DNA of 64,000 bases from Quercus robur (GCF_932294415.1 NC_065537.1:66788290-66852289); one strand, 5' to 3'. Positions 1 to 13,756 are shown, counted from the stretch's first letter. Numbers and translations are program-made. The notes: a model not told the origin generated them from the sequence alone.

Positions 1-2815
1 AAGATTGCATAGCAAAGATCACTTGCTAAACTCTATTTCAAAAATAACATAAAAAATGCCAACATTAAGATCAAATCAGGACACAACTAACAACCCTAAT
101 ATTTTTTAGAAGGACCTACAATTATTTGCACAAAGCTACCCTTTATAACAATTCCTAAACCAACAACATCAGTATTTTGCAGAAAATGAACAGCCCAGTA
201 TACTTTAAATCATATAGCAGGTGGTGGATTCCATCTATTCATACTCGGCACTGGTAATAAATTGGTTTTGCAATCTAATTGTGATAGCCACCACTACGGT
301 AGAATGTTATAAGTTATGGGGAAATAGGGACATTTTTTCTAGTAATAATATCTCTCTATTCCCCCCCCCCCCCCCCATAAAAAAACTACAAACACTACCC
401 TTTAAACAAATAATGCATAACAAATAAAATCAATCTAAGCCATCATTTATAGTTAATAGAAGCATTCAACTTTTATATTTGATAATTAAAATCATAATTT
501 TGTTATCACATAACCAAAAAATAAAAATAAAAAATAGAATTGATTATAGATTATACCTTAGCACTTTGCCGAACACTTTGAGGGTAATGGGGTTGCCTCT
601 ATTCTCCTCTCATGCGATGAAGAACTATTATAGCCTACTAGTTTCTGTTATTCATTTCAAGCATTCCACCATCAAAAATATATCTTGTAAAAAAAAAAAA
701 AAAAAAAGAACAGGGTCTCTAAAAATTAGAAGAAGATAGACAAAGACAGACCTGGTAAGGTCAACCAAATAAAGTGTGAGACTAAATCAAAACCTTAATT
801 AAAACCCAATCTAACCTAATTAGGTAAATCAAAACCAGCCAACCAAAATACCCAAAACTAAATTCTATTAAACGCCCAAAGGGGTCTGACGCTGGCAGGA
901 GGTTGGACAATAATTTGGTTGTGCAAAGGCTTGAATCGACCACAAAGCGAATTAGTGAAAGACCAGAGGGAGTTCTGCGTTTTAATGAGATTGAGGAGAA
1001 AGAAGAGGATTTGTCAAACAATAGTCAGTGCAATTGAATGAGCCCTAGACGTGCTTATGTTATGTATTGTGTGGCAATTCTGCAATCCAATGAAAGAATA
1101 AAAAAAAATTTATTGACAACTGTGTGGAATCGGAAGATGGAGGGAGACCGATCTGATAGTGAAGATGGCTTCCTTAGATCTCTCTCTCCAACTGTCTCTG
1201 CATCTTATCAAATTTCTCTCTGTGTCTTATGGATGCTTTCTAATCTCGATTGTTATATGTACATTTATATCTCCCTGCCATTTTTTTTTTAATTGTTCTA
1301 ATATGTATCTTATCCCAACCGGTTAGGAGATAGTGAAACTTAACAGGCAAAACTGAAAGATACAATTGTTTTGTACAATTTTTTTAAGAGGAAATGTGTC
1401 CTACATTTGGCCAAACAAAGAGACATCATGTTTCGGTGTTTTTTAATATGACGTGTCAATAATTTGTGTAGGCACGTGGCGCAATGAGGTGCAGTCAATG
1501 AAAAGTCAGACGTTTTAATTGGATTTAGACTTTTTGTTTTTTGCACCCAATAATTCGCTCGCCACAATTCAATTTAGAATCTAATTGAATTTAGACTTTT
1601 AGATTTTTACATTCAATAATTCACTTGGTACAAAATAAAAAATTAAATGAGACATGTAGCGCAAAATGGAGAATCCAATTAAAATCTAATTGGATTTTCT
1701 TTGAGTGTGTGTTTGATTCTAATTGTGTGCATTATTTTTTTTAAATTTTTTTGTTATAGTGCTATTTGTGCGAATTGTGATGTATGTGTGGATGTGTGTG
1801 CATAACTATAATAGGCACTTGGTGTATTATTTATGCATGGATGAGTGTGGCTGTGTGAGTCAATAATTAATACTGTGCTAGTGAATTGAGTTTTGTCATT
1901 CATTTTATATATATTTTTTTATAAAAACAATGACAAATAGATAATGACAATTGTATAAAAGTAAAAATTTTATAAAAAAAAAAAAAAAAAAAAAACACAC
2001 AACTACCCACTTTAGCAATAGATAATGATAACTAAATTATTATATAATGATTTCAAACTATGAAAACTCGTAAAAATAAATTGTGAAATTTCAAATATTT
2101 GCAAGTTTTTTTGTTGTTGTTGTTGTTGTTGTTGTTGTTAATAACTCGATGTATTCAAGTTCATCAATATTAAAGTTTGTTTTATTTAAGTTTCAAAATC
2201 ACCCCGCTGAAAAAAAAAAAAAAAAAAAAAAAATCCTAGAACCTACATTGATTATAGGTGATTTCCAAGTGAACTTTTAGGAAGTAGTTGCTTACTGTTT
2301 GCATGTGATTGAGCCGAATGGGATTGGAGAGGAAAAATAAAATTACAAACTGACAACACACAAGGCCCATTACATGTTAATCTGGCCCATGAAATTCAGT
2401 CCAAGAAGCCACCGGAGCAGCTCACACAAATAGAAAAGTACACAAACTATTCAAGTCAACATCCCGCAGATTTGGGCCTTGAAATCAAGTTAAGCAAGGT
2501 CCATAAAATCAACCCATAAAGGCCATTACATGACCACATTTTGTAGAGTTTGCTGAATTAAGCCCACATGTCACCAACCCAAAAATCACTACTATGGGCA
2601 GCAAAATCATAAACCCAATTGATGAGAATGGCTAGCTTGGTTCACAAGCCGAGTCCGACGGTCAAGTTAAGTCAAGATTAGTCGAAGTCTTCTCTCATTA
2701 TGTGGACCAAGCCCACAAAAGAAAGACAAGGCCTACAATTGAATAATAATGAGATGTGGATTGAAGGGTAGGTGAGTCATTTCACAGTAATCTTGGGGTC
2801 ATTCAAAGTTTATCT

Positions 2816-2925
2816 GATGGACACAGGACACAAGGGGAACAAATGAACTGGATTGAGATAAGGTGCAATACCTAAACTTTGATGGACACAGGACACAAGG
2901 GGAACAAATGAACTGGATTGAGATC
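2816..2925 (+). repeat. Tandem direct repeat, period 65 bp
   Basis: A block of about 44 bp beginning GATGGACACAGGACACAAGG occurs at 2816 and again at 2881 with essentially no change. It is followed by GATAAGGTGCAATACC in one copy and GATCAGATGTAATATCC in the other. This is a local duplication with no coding content. Confidence 0.85.
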
Positions 2926-3037
2926 AGATGTAATATCCTAGGTATTGCACCTGATGCAATTCACCCACTTTCTCTCACAAATTTTTTTACTTTTTAACTT
3001 TAACTTTTTAACTCTCTTTTAATATATTCTATATAAT

Positions 3038-3079
3038 GGTTGAGATTGAAAGTTGTTTTTTTAACTTTCAATCTCAGCC
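3038..3079. repeat. Short inverted repeat (hairpin)
   Basis: Arms of 17 bp at 3038-3054 and 3063-3079 (GGTTGAGATTGAAAGTT against its complement, one G-T type mismatch) surround a T-rich loop. The flanks both carry forms of TTGCACCTGAT, so this may be the centre of a small MITE whose ends I could not fix. Confidence 0.6.
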
Positions 3080-4229
3080 ATTGATTACCATTGCACCTGA
3101 TCTGAATCACTCACGTTAAGTACATTGTGTAAATTTAGTAGCTCATAGAATGCCTAAGGCCCATTTGATTGGAGAGGAAAGTGGAGGGAAGTAAAGTAGA
3201 ATTAGCTAAAAATATACTAATTTTGGGCCAACTTCATCTCTACTCTACTCCCATTTAATCCAAAAGGATCATAAGTTATCTGCTAAAAACAAACACAAAC
3301 ACCCGAACACATGTAGCCTTGTTTTCCAACAAAGATGCAACCATCATTTAATGATAGTTGTTCGAGATCCTTTAATTCAGAAAATGAGTCAAACCTTTAA
3401 CTTGATAATTAAGAAAGAATTTTTCATGGGTTGAAACTTGTGTTCATTGCCTTTTTGCATTGGATATGTGTGCGCATCTTAGCATGTCCAGTGCCAAAAA
3501 AAAAAGAAGACACAAGTCGTATCCTTTTTCATGGCCTTTGGCCAACGAGCTGCTCAAGAATTGTATAAACTTGGAGGGACTAAATTGTATTTTAGCCTAT
3601 AAATTAATTTGATTCTAAAAATATTCATATAATTTAAAAGACAAAGTTTCGCTGCAACTCTTATTAAAAAGATTAACAAAGTCACATATTTTGAAAATCT
3701 AACAAAACTACAACTCTTATTAAAACAATTCATGTTTTTTATATTCTTAACACACATGTCAAATTTGGTGTCAATCAGATGTTATTTACTATTTGATCTA
3801 TAAAATTGTTTTTTTGCATAATTTTATAATACAAAAACTTGAAATTTAAATATTTAATTGATGACATAGTTATTTATCTCTAATCTTCTATAAATTTTGC
3901 ATGCATAGACGATATAAAAAGAAAATATAATCAAATGATTGATTTATCAAAATTCACATCCATTAAAAATATATTGAGTCAAGCCATTAACTATAATTAA
4001 GTTTGTAACCAAATTTTGTCCTAATTTAAAAGCCCATTAGAACATATCCTAAGATTTAACATCAATGAGATGAGGGGTGTTGCATAAAAATATTAAAACA
4101 GAAATTTAAGGCCCTATTTGGTTCTCATTAAGGGTGTATTAATTTTCTGAACTCATTTTCCATTTCTCAAATCTTGTACTCATTTTCTTTACCCAACCCA
4201 TTTCATCTTTGGCACAAATTTTCAGGTCT

Positions 4230-4263
<34 letters not shown>

Positions 4264-4287
4264 CAATTAAAAATTCAACACAACACC

Positions 4288-4289
4288 AG

Positions 4290-4336
<47 letters not shown>
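4288..4336 (+). mobile_element. Poly(A) micro-insertion
   Basis: An insert of AG followed by about 47 A is flanked by an exact 13-bp direct repeat, TCAACACAACACC, at 4275-4287 and 4337-4349. The direct repeat is best read as a target-site duplication left by LINE-type retroposition. Almost nothing but the tail is present. Confidence 0.7.
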
Positions 4337-4339
<3 letters not shown>

Positions 4340-5647
4340 ACACAACACCCACACCTAGGGATGGCCATGGGTAAGGTATGGATCGGGTATACCCATACCC
4401 GACCTAAAAAGTTTACCCGAAAAATATTGATGATTTGTTTTATATTTTATCTCAATTGCTTAAATGATAAGGAAAAAGGGATAAAATTCAATTTATAAAA
4501 AATACAATTTCCTTTAAACTTGAGAATCTAGATACCCACATGTTTTAAAGGGAATCAACATTCTTACAGAAAGGGGCTTGAGGAGGAATCTAGATTCCCC
4601 TGGCATTTGATTCCTTAGTGTGATTTGCAACCAAACATGAGAATCTTTAAATATTTTTGAGAATCCTAAAACATTACCCCGCACCAAATACCACAAATGG
4701 GTATAAATAGAGATTTATGTTCACTTGAAACACAAGAAATCTTGTGCGTATTCTCCAAAATTGCTATTTGTAGAACCCAATTACTTGGTTGTATCCTGAA
4801 GACAAGTTTGTAGAAGCCCTTTAACAATTTGCGTATGGGGACAAATATTGTTTAAGGATAACATTTAATTATGCCTCCAAGTCAATCACTAATTTCTAAT
4901 TACTTGATGTGTTCATTTTGTGTTTTTCATTATTACTCCTTGATTTGGTGAAATCCCCAACAAACAGAACATGTTGGCAGGACAAATACTGTAGGTATAA
5001 ATTTAGAGCCTGGGTTTGCCAATTATCAAATTTTAAGCCAAGTTGAATTGATTATCCAATTATGTAATGGGATTCAAGGCTTGGTCACAACATGCACACC
5101 ATAAAAAGTTTATTAAAATGGATGATCCATAGATGCCCTAAGGGCACTTGGACCTTACTACTATTTATAAGTTGTGAGTTTGTTATTTTAATTTTCTAAA
5201 TATAAGATGTGATGATTAAGATCAAATATTACTTATCACACTTACTGGTCTGAGGCTCTTGACATGTGAATATTAGTTCAAATTTAAAGATTTTGATCCA
5301 AATCCATATTTTTACCCTTTCCAAATGGGTACTACCCAAATCCAAATTCTGCTTAAAAAATAAAAAAAATGGAGAGAGAAAAAATATTTTTACAATATTT
5401 TTTAATATATATATATCTACAACACTTAAATAATATTACTAAAAATTTCTTAATAGTCCTTGTGGAGCTCGCACGTGGGCCCCACCCATTTTTCTTAAAA
5501 GGTTTTTTTTGGGCTCCAAAAGTCCGAATAGCGGGAACGTTTTAAAATAAAAAATAGGAAAAAAGAATTCAATACAGTAATTTCCTTTCACATATATGCG
5601 TATATCAACAATTAAAAAGTGTTTCTGAATTGTAGTGAAGAAAAGAG

Positions 5648-8600
5648 ATGATACAGAAGAAGAGAGAGAAAGGAGAGATAGTATGGGTAAGAGTCTCACT
5701 CTCTCAAACATGCTGGCCGGCTCTTGTTCTCCGTACTTTCCACGATTCCGTCCTCGTTTCCTTCTTCTCCCTCCCTCAATTCCCTCCTCCCCGTTACGTC
5801 CTCGATTCCCTTCTCCTTTCCTTCCCCGACAACTTCCGCTCCCTCGCGCCCTCCGCTCCCCACGAGCTCCTCCACCGCGCGTTGCGGCTCTACGGTCTGA
5901 AGATCCTCTCTTCGCTCACGTGCCCTTGTCAAGGCAAAACCACACCGCGACGCCGTTTCGAGAACAATGCTGATGCTGCGGCTGCGACTGCGAAAACGGC
6001 GCCGTTTAAGAAGGCCGAGGATGTGTTGGGGTTTGTGTTCAGCGCCGCCGTGTCGCCGTGGGTTGAGAAAGCTGAGTTCGTTGAAGCGGTTGAAGCGATG
6101 GCTTTCGTTCACGCTTTTCGCGGGTACAAATCAGCCAAGCTTAGAGGTAGTTATTTTGTTAGTTACTTACAGTTATGCATCAATTGAGGGTAGATGGTTT
6201 TTAATTTAATTTAAAATTTTGATGGTTGTTGATACTTGATGTAGTTTATTTTATTTTGTGAACTTGGAAATTATTTTTTATTAATTTAGTCATTAAAGGG
6301 CAGTTAAAAAGGTAGTTAGTGTTCTTGCTAAAGTTGAACCTCTAGAACAAAGTCAAAAGTCAGCAAATGCTGTGTGTGTATATGCTCTCACAAACTAGTT
6401 TCTTGTTTCCTTTTGTTGGTTGCTCTCTTATACTCATCTTTTCAATGTTTAGAATTTAGGATTTGATGTTTCTCTGTTTATTTATTTATCCAATGCTAGA
6501 AGTTACTCAGAGTGTTGAGCTAAATCTCTTTGTCTAATGTACTTGGCTCCTATTTGTTGGACCATTACTTAAAGTCAGTTGATTGGTAATTGTTTTCTCA
6601 TTCATTGATATACACTCTGTGCACACACTGTCCATAATTTCACATGTGATTTCCACATTTAAAAAGTGGGTGATGTGTACGAGTAAATAATGTACAATAA
6701 GGAGTGTGTGAAAATCAATACCCTTAGTTTATAGCAACCAGCCTATCAATGATAAAGCTGACTCACAAGACGCTCAAAAAAATTTAGTTAGTATGGTATT
6801 TTATTTTGTACATTTTGTTATTCTTTAAAATTGGAAATGTTTAGATAGGATGAGATGAGACAGGATATATATATATATATATATATATAATGAAAAGGAT
6901 GATGATCCTGACAAGAGAGAACCTGGAGTTTCTTTTCTAGGCACTTACCATTCCTAAAACTCTTTACAACTCTCTTGCTTGAAGTCTTGTGTTCTCCTCA
7001 ATCAGCTGTCAGATTTATTGGTTTGTAATTTCTTTCTGTTTGAATATCTTTCTAGGTAACAAGAACAAGAACTCTATTGCTCATGAATCAGATATATTAG
7101 AACTGGAAGATGAGTTTCAGCTACTCTCTCAGGAACTGGAAAAGAATTTGGAAGCTGGTGTGACAAATGGAATGAGCTCAAAAGTTCCTTTTCTGACAGA
7201 ATCGTTTAATCCGCTGCATAAGCACCAACTTTCACATACTCAACTTAAGCAAAGCAAGGAGCAATCAGTTAAGGAGGTGCTAGTAAACTTGCATTGTCTT
7301 GCTCTAGATCCATTTTATCTAGTTGGGAAATGCTTGAATACTGTGGAGCATAACGTTTTGAGGTTCAGAAGTTTGTCATTCCAGAACATTTCTGACTTCT
7401 GCTTTAAAAAATGCATGCATCCTAAGAGCCCTGAAGCTCACTTTTCTGATTCTGGGCATACAAAGACTGAGTCTGGTGTGAAGGTTGACAGAAAACAAAG
7501 TCGTGGAGAAATTTTTTGCCCCTCTTTATCTTACATGGCTGCTCCTGTTAACAGTATGGGGCCAAAGAGGAAGCTTGATCAGCCATCTAATTCTTATCTT
7601 TCTTTAAAGGTACACAAAACTATGCAATTTTCCTCGGATGCTGAAACTAGCGCATATCTGCAGAAAAATAAAGCTGGACACAAGGAAAACTCTACGTTAT
7701 CTGATCCTTCTTTCAAGTTGTGCATGACTATGCCTTTATTCTCATTAAATGGCAGTGATTCGTACTTGAGAAGAAAACATAGTAGTGGTTTCCAAGTGGA
7801 ACTAATTAATTCTGGCTTCCCATATTTTCCAGCGAAATTAAAAATGCAACACCACTCTTCCACTAAGCCCCAGAGACTGACCTATTTATGCGATAGTAAT
7901 TTAATGGACTCGGTTCAGAATAAGTTCAACATCTCCCTTTCAGGAGGAGCATCTCATTGTGGTGAAGTTGTTGAAATTGGCAAGGTTCAGGAGCCTGCAG
8001 AAAATGTTGATATTCTAAATGATACAAGGGCCTGTATATCTAGTGTTGATTATATTTTGGCAGCAAAAAAATGCCCATCACAATCTGATTTTGCTGCTGA
8101 TAAAATAGAGATGCTTCCTAGTGATATTGATGGTGCTATGTCCATTAGATCCAACAAAGAAGCCAGCATCAATGTAGCATTTCAAGACAGCTCCAAGGAG
8201 AAAAAGCAACTCTATAAACCAGTTACTTCTGATTCATCATTCAAGCTGCAAAGTGGTCAGTTGGAAGCATTTGACACAATTGCTGATTCTTTGCGTTTGA
8301 AATTTCCCAAGGATTTTGAGCTGCCATCCAAGCAGGAGTTGGTTGAGAAATTTAGTCCATTTGGCATAGTAGATTCCCTGAGGACTAAAATCTTTTCTTA
8401 TATAAGTGCTGCCAAGGTGGTTTTCTTACGCCCAATTGATGCAGTGGCTGCTTACCAATATGCTAACAAAGAGAGGGTTTTATTTGGTGAGGCAAATATT
8501 AGGGTTTGGCTTGATCCACCGGGACAAAAGAGAATAGAAACCGAGTTTTCAGCTCCCCCCCCTTTGTTGACAGGGAAACCGGTGAGTCTAAAAAGATGTC

Positions 8601-9460
8601 AACATGTTACTTCTGATTCATCATTTAAATCGCAAAGGGATCAGCAATTGGAAGCACCTGCCACAACTGCTGCATCTACATCTTTGCATATGAAGTTTCC
8701 CAAGGATTTTAAGCTGCCATCAAAGCAGGAGTTGGTAAAAAAATTTAGTCGATTTGGCACAGTAGATTCCTCCAGGACAAAAGTATTTTCTTGTACAGGA
8801 GTTGCCCAGGTGGTTTTCTTACACCCAACTGATGCAGTGGCTGCTTACCAATATGCTAAGAAGAAGAGGGTTGTGTTTGGTGAAGCAAATGTCCGGTTTT
8901 GGCTCGACCCACTGGATCACAAGAGAAGAGGAACCAAATTTTCTGCTCCCCCGCCTTTGTTGACAGGGAAACTGGTGAATCTAAAAAGACATCAACATTT
9001 TACTTCTGATTCATCATATAAGTCGCAAAGGGGTCAGCAATTGGAAGAACTCGCCACAACTGCTGCTTCTACATCTTTGCATATAAAGTTTCCCAAGGAT
9101 TTTAAGTTGCCATCAATGCAGGAGGTGGTAAAGAAATTTAGTCGATTTGGCACAGTAGATTCCTTCAGGACAAATGTCTCTTCATATACAGGAGCTGCCC
9201 AGGTGGTTTTCTTACACCCAACTGATGCAGTGGCTGCTTACAAATATGCTAAGAAAAAGAGGGTTATGTTTGGTGAGGCAAATGTCCGGTTTTGGCTTGA
9301 CCCACTGGACCACAAGAGAAGAGGAACCAAGTTTTCAGTATCCTCGCCTTCGTTGACTGAGACACAAATGCATCTGAAATCATGTCTCAAAAAATCCAGC
9401 CCCCTTGAGTGTAGAGACAAGAAAAAAACTCACAAGGTGAGATTTTTAATGGAGACATAG
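5648..9460 (+). CDS. PWWP-domain protein with triplicated C-terminal domain
   Basis: The coding sequence is join(5648..6146, 7056..9460), about 967 residues. The intron is 909 bp, with donor AGAG|GTAG and acceptor TCTAG|GTAAC, and a split GGT codon restores the frame exactly. Residues 9-22 (GEIVWVRVSLSQTCWPA) match the start of a PWWP domain, a module that binds DNA and methylated histone tails, so a nuclear chromatin role is likely. Exon 1 is GC-rich. The middle (about 170-575) is Ser-rich with no recognised domain. Three copies of the module starting L-x-KFPKDFxLPS and ending WLDP lie near residues 579-654, 710-786 and 841-917. This module ends many plant PWWP proteins and looks RRM-like. 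The protein ends SCLKKSS...KVRFLMET. The start is the first ATG in frame with the PWWP motif. The transposon-free coding region and clean splice suggest a live gene. Confidence is high for the gene and moderate for the family. Confidence 0.85.
6865..6889. repeat. (AT)n microsatellite in intron 1
   Basis: About 12 AT dinucleotides lie in the intron of the PWWP gene, 165 bp before the acceptor site. Confidence 0.9.
8222..9330 (+). repeat. Coding tandem triplication (units of 384 and 393 bp)
   Basis: Three in-frame units begin with (G/T)TTACTTCTGATTCATCAT at 8222, 8606 and 8999. Each encodes a linker TSDSSxKxQxxQxE followed by the KFPKDF...WLDP domain. Units 2 and 3 are closer to each other than to unit 1: they share ATTAASTSLHxKFPKDFKLPS and CxxLDPLDHKRRGTKFS-like tails. 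This suggests two successive duplications of one exon segment. Confidence 0.9.
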
Positions 9461-11076
9461 ATCATTTCATTTTGATCTTCTACCAATGACAACTCTGCTT
9501 CTTTTCTCCCTTCTGTTTTTGGCTAAAGGGGAAATCTACAATGTCATGTCCTAATGTGCTTGCACTAGGAATGATTCCCAATTTTGTGAAAATGTTCATA
9601 TATTTTTGGAGATGCTATCTTTTGGTTAGTAACCTAGTAAATGAATTTAGCTGATAGTCGCTAGTCAGGGCTCTAGTCTTATAACTGTAGTTTCTTGCAT
9701 ATGGCAATTAGAATTTAAAAAAAATAAAAAATTAAAATGATAAGCAACTACAGCTTTTCATTTCAATCTGATGATCTGAGTGGATATTTTTTTGTTCTCT
9801 AAAAGGCAGTGGTGGATTTTGCTAGTAGTCTCTGAGTGGGTTTTAATAAATAAATAAAAAGTGTATCAGGTGTCCCTTGCAGTTTTATTATTATCGGTTG
9901 TATTTCTAATCATATGGGGTGGCAACGATTATCACTAGGCTCTTTCAGCACTCCATAGTCATTTTTTTAATACAAGATTTGTCTAAAAAGAGGCTGTGGT
10001 GATCTCGGCCCATCTGAGTTACAAATCCAGGTCCCAATAGCCCACAGAAAATTGTTTGATGCCTTAGGTAATGTTTTCCCCTCAAGCATTGTAACAGCCC
10101 ATCATTTTATATTACATATTTACTTATATAAAAAAAAAAGGATGAGGCCCATAGTTTAATAAATTTAAGTTAATTTGGGCCTAAAGAGGTTATACGAGAA
10201 CAAGTAATTTTAGGCCTAGTGGATAAAGAAGAAAAGAGTGGGCTTTGGTTGAGTTGAAACCCTAATCACCCACACTTACAGGGCTTATACAGACTTTACG
10301 TTTGAGTACTGCGGATTCAGGTAAGTCCCCACTGCTTGGTTCGCTTGCTTAGATTAATAGAGGCCTTACAACATGCTAGACAAAGTGATATCTTTAAGGT
10401 CTTATAATTAAAATAGTGTTGGCAGCACAGCTTGGTCTATTTGAGGATTATGTTCTACCAATAACACTTAGCACCCAAATTTATACAAATCACACAATTA
10501 TATATTGCAATTATTTACGGTTCCCTAAACCCATCCAAGATTCATCAAAATGCAAATCATTCTATATAGTTCTTGTACAATCCTATACAGTTCCCTAAAC
10601 CCATCTAGGATTCATCAAAATGCAAAACATTTATATAGTTCTTGTACATGCAATGTTACATGATTGAACCATTAGTTTTCAATCAAACATACACATCTGC
10701 ATTTAAATTTACAATAATTATCCTAAATTACTAATAAATAAACAAACAAAAACATTAAACAACAACAAAATAAATATAAATTTTCCAAAACCAACTTCAT
10801 TTCCCACAACCGAGCCCTATCCCACAAAGGTCTCAAACCTGCCACCAACCAACAAAGCAAGAAAGCAAGCTACAATGAGAAACATAAAACCCAACTCCTT
10901 CTCTCTAACCTCCATAAACTTCACCTTTGGCCAATGTCCCTATCAAAATGCAACCAAACCATCCCAAAATTTAATCCTTCTATATTATCATAACCTTCTC
11001 ATTCTTCTATAGGTGAATGTCATAATATTCTTGGCTCAATCAACTTTCAAGTCAGGATGAACAAAAAAGAAAAAAG

Positions 11077-11109
<33 letters not shown>

Positions 11110-12293
11110 AAACAACATGACTATGTAAGGAATTAAAACATAAAAGATACAAAGAGAGTAATAATCCATTATGAGGAAGCTAACTCTAAGTGAGATAAAC
11201 ATATCTTAAAAGGGCATAAACATCAAGATCAAGATAAATATAGTGAATTTATAAATAATAGCACTTTGATAAACACTATGGACTAAGTTCAAGGCCTTAG
11301 AAACTATTAGGTATCACCAGTTTGATTTAAATCAAATAATAAACACCTACTAACTTGCAATTCTAATTCTTTCTAAAGCATAAATGGATTGCCAATATAA
11401 ATAACAACCTTATGCATTAGTCTCCAACAATAGACTAATAATAACATACAATTACACTCCAAAAATATAAACTATAAACCCCATCACAAGTGAATCCACT
11501 TGCTAATTCCCAACAACTTTACAAATATTCTCATTTGGTTCACCAACAACTACGTGTATTGACATTTGCCTGCCTGTAAAAGAACATAAAAATATCAAAT
11601 TAGGTAGAGCATATGGTATGACAACAAAATCATAGGAAGCATATACTCTATCAACACTCTCTAGTGAAAAGTGAAAAAAGCCCAAAAAAAACTCACTCCC
11701 AAATCTAAGCACCAAAATGCTATTATATATCAAATAAATATCCATTACCCTCTTGTCCTATCTACAAGTCAAAAAGTTAAAGCACACAACTATATTAGTA
11801 AAACTATATTAGTAAGAACTAATGAGTTCTTCAGCCACTAAATTGAGTTTTATATGAATTCATTGTACCATACAAAACATTTTGCAAATATAAAAAAAAA
11901 ATATATTCTCATTAATAATAAAGAATTTATGATGCAATAACATGATTTATAAATAAAAAAATAAATCTAATCAATCAATTTGCTGAACCTATAATTACAT
12001 CACGTATTCCCAAATATTTTACAACATGGATACCTAAAATTAGTGAATTTGCAAATTTATAAGTGTGTACATGTGTTTTTAAGGGCAGGAAGAAATAAGG
12101 GGAAAAATAAAGACTTAGCTAAATGGTTAATGTGCAAGAAGAGCCCCACACATAAGAAAAGGAAAAGGAAAATAGCAGAAATCAGAGAACAATGTCTAAG
12201 ATTATGAGCATAAATAAACTCTAGGAGAGACAAGAACTTAATCTTCGATGAAAATATGGCCAAGAAACTCAAAGATCCAAGTTTGAGTTTATG
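9461..12293. other. Intergenic, no gene recognised
   Basis: This is the 3' flank of the PWWP gene. An AATAAA-type run near 9846 could serve polyadenylation. It contains a copy (about 9966-10060) of a repeat also present near 21694-21782, a 70-bp tandem repeat (10520 and 10590) and a (TA)n tract near 11078-11102. No protein similarity was seen. Confidence 0.55.
10520..10648 (+). repeat. Tandem direct repeat, period 70 bp
   Basis: Two copies, at 10520 and 10590, begin GTTCCCTAAACCCATC and end near ATAGTTCTTGTAC. They differ at a few positions and carry no coding sequence. Confidence 0.8.
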
Positions 12294-12298
12294 TCTCC

Positions 12299-13193
12299 TG
12301 TTGGAAAAATTAGACCCCAATTGATAGAATTAACAAGTTTTAAACCCAAGTTGTTAATTAGATTTATTATGAATAAACCTTGTCAAAACAAACAAACAAA
12401 CATCAATATCATGTCAATATTATGCACAATGAAATAGTAAATAAGATAATCCACTATAATAAACCTTTCCAAATAAGACAATAAACCTTCCCAAAATGCA
12501 ATCTACTATAATAAAAAGATATTTCAGATTTAGTATAAAACCTTTATCCCTAGACTCTACAATCCCAGTAGATGAACTTGCAGCAAAAACCTTCTTCCGC
12601 TTCAGAACCTCTGAACTCTCTAGTATATGAACGCAACCAATGATGCATGGATCCCAGTACGTAACTAACTCCAGCAATTTGATTAAGATGTTGTTGGCTG
12701 CAAAGTTTTTTACTTCATCAACAATGAAGATCAAGAAGCACTTGGTTACAAAATCCTAAGGTGCAAAAGATGTAGTAACTTCTTGTAGAGAGAATAAGGC
12801 ACTAGGTCACTTTCTGCATATTTTCTCCATATATAACGGCCTTTAAAATAAGCCTTATATATGTCTAGGGTTGTGAGAAAAGAAACTCTACACATACATG
12901 TCAGCATGAGCCGAAAATCAAATCTAGAAATTCTGATTTTGTAGATCTCAACAGATTTAGCTTCTGTCGAGCTTCGTTCTTAAATCTCAATAGATATTGT
13001 TTCTGTTAAGGTATTTGTCGAGCTTTAATAAACAGCTTTTCTTCACTTGTTTCTTGGTCCAATCTTCATGACTTTAATACTTGGCTTGAACTCTTGTTTC
13101 TTAAAGTACTAAACCCATCCTATATCTACTCAATTACAAGTAAAGTGCATTTTGTCAAAGAATTAGTGAATTACATAAAATATGTCTTTAACA
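12299..13193 (+). mobile_element. Solo LTR, 895 bp, family A
   Basis: The element begins TGTTGGAAAAATTAGACC and ends TCTTTAACA. It is bounded by an exact 5-bp target duplication TCTCC at 12294-12298 and 13194-13198. A TATA-like CCTTATATATGTC lies near 12850, consistent with LTR promoter placement on the plus strand. No gag or pol sequence is attached, so this is a solo LTR left by LTR-LTR recombination. A second member lies at 35443-36515. TG..CA ends with 5-bp duplication are typical of plant LTR retrotransposons; the superfamily cannot be fixed from the LTR alone, although the TGTTGG..AACA form is common in Copia. Confidence 0.85.
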
Positions 13194-13198
13194 TCTCC

Positions 13199-13722
13199 AA
13201 TGCTCTATTATAATATTAACTGTTGGCTTACAAATTGTTGATATATAATTTCAAGTTTGAAATGACCCATTTTAATATTGAATATTTAGTCTAATGAAGA
13301 TAATAATGAAGAGAATACAAGTATTGTGATCTAAGTCATATAATGCTTGAGGTGGCTATATATGAACATTAATTGAACTCCAAATTTCAACGAAGAAAAA
13401 TTGAAACTAAGATTATGAACCCAATTATTAGTCCTCATGCATTGTAAATTCTTTCTTGCATTTCATTGCTCTTTGAAATTTTTAGTTGTAATATATATAT
13501 ATATATATATTTTTTTTTTTTTGAGAAACTAGTTGTAATTTATTGAGAGAGAGTATTATAATATATCATGTGTATTTTCATTACAACCACACATAATATC
13601 CCATTCTTTTGGTTTCACAAAAACCAATGACTCAAATAGCACTCTATTACCCAAACTTATAAGATTCTCACTTATCCCGGATCAAACTAACTCAGTATCT
13701 TACCCTTGTCTTGATCCATTGC

Positions 13723-13756
<34 letters not shown>

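Larger units (their letters stand above)
1..5640. other. Intergenic, no gene recognised
   Basis: No open frame here resembles a protein family, and the frames present are low-complexity or K-rich products of homopolymers. Contents are long A, T and C runs (C run near 360-376, A runs near 690, 1975 and 2211), a TTG trinucleotide run near 2110-2140, a 65-bp tandem repeat near 2816, a short hairpin at 3038-3079 and a poly(A) micro-insertion at 4288. AT-rich sequence at about 5402-5414 could serve as a distant TATA region for the gene starting at 5648, but this is not demonstrated. Confidence 0.6.

Noticed and set aside
4174..4374. Frame encoding a run of Lys
   Set aside because: Produced by T and A homopolymers and a poly(A) micro-insertion.
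5696..6112. 138-codon open frame on the minus strand
   Set aside because: It lies antisense to exon 1 of the PWWP gene and is explained by the GC-rich coding sequence on the plus strand; its translation is Arg/Glu-rich with no domain.
12420..12734. Minus-strand frame of 104 codons
   Set aside because: Contained in the solo LTR at 12299; the counterpart LTR at 35443 does not preserve it.
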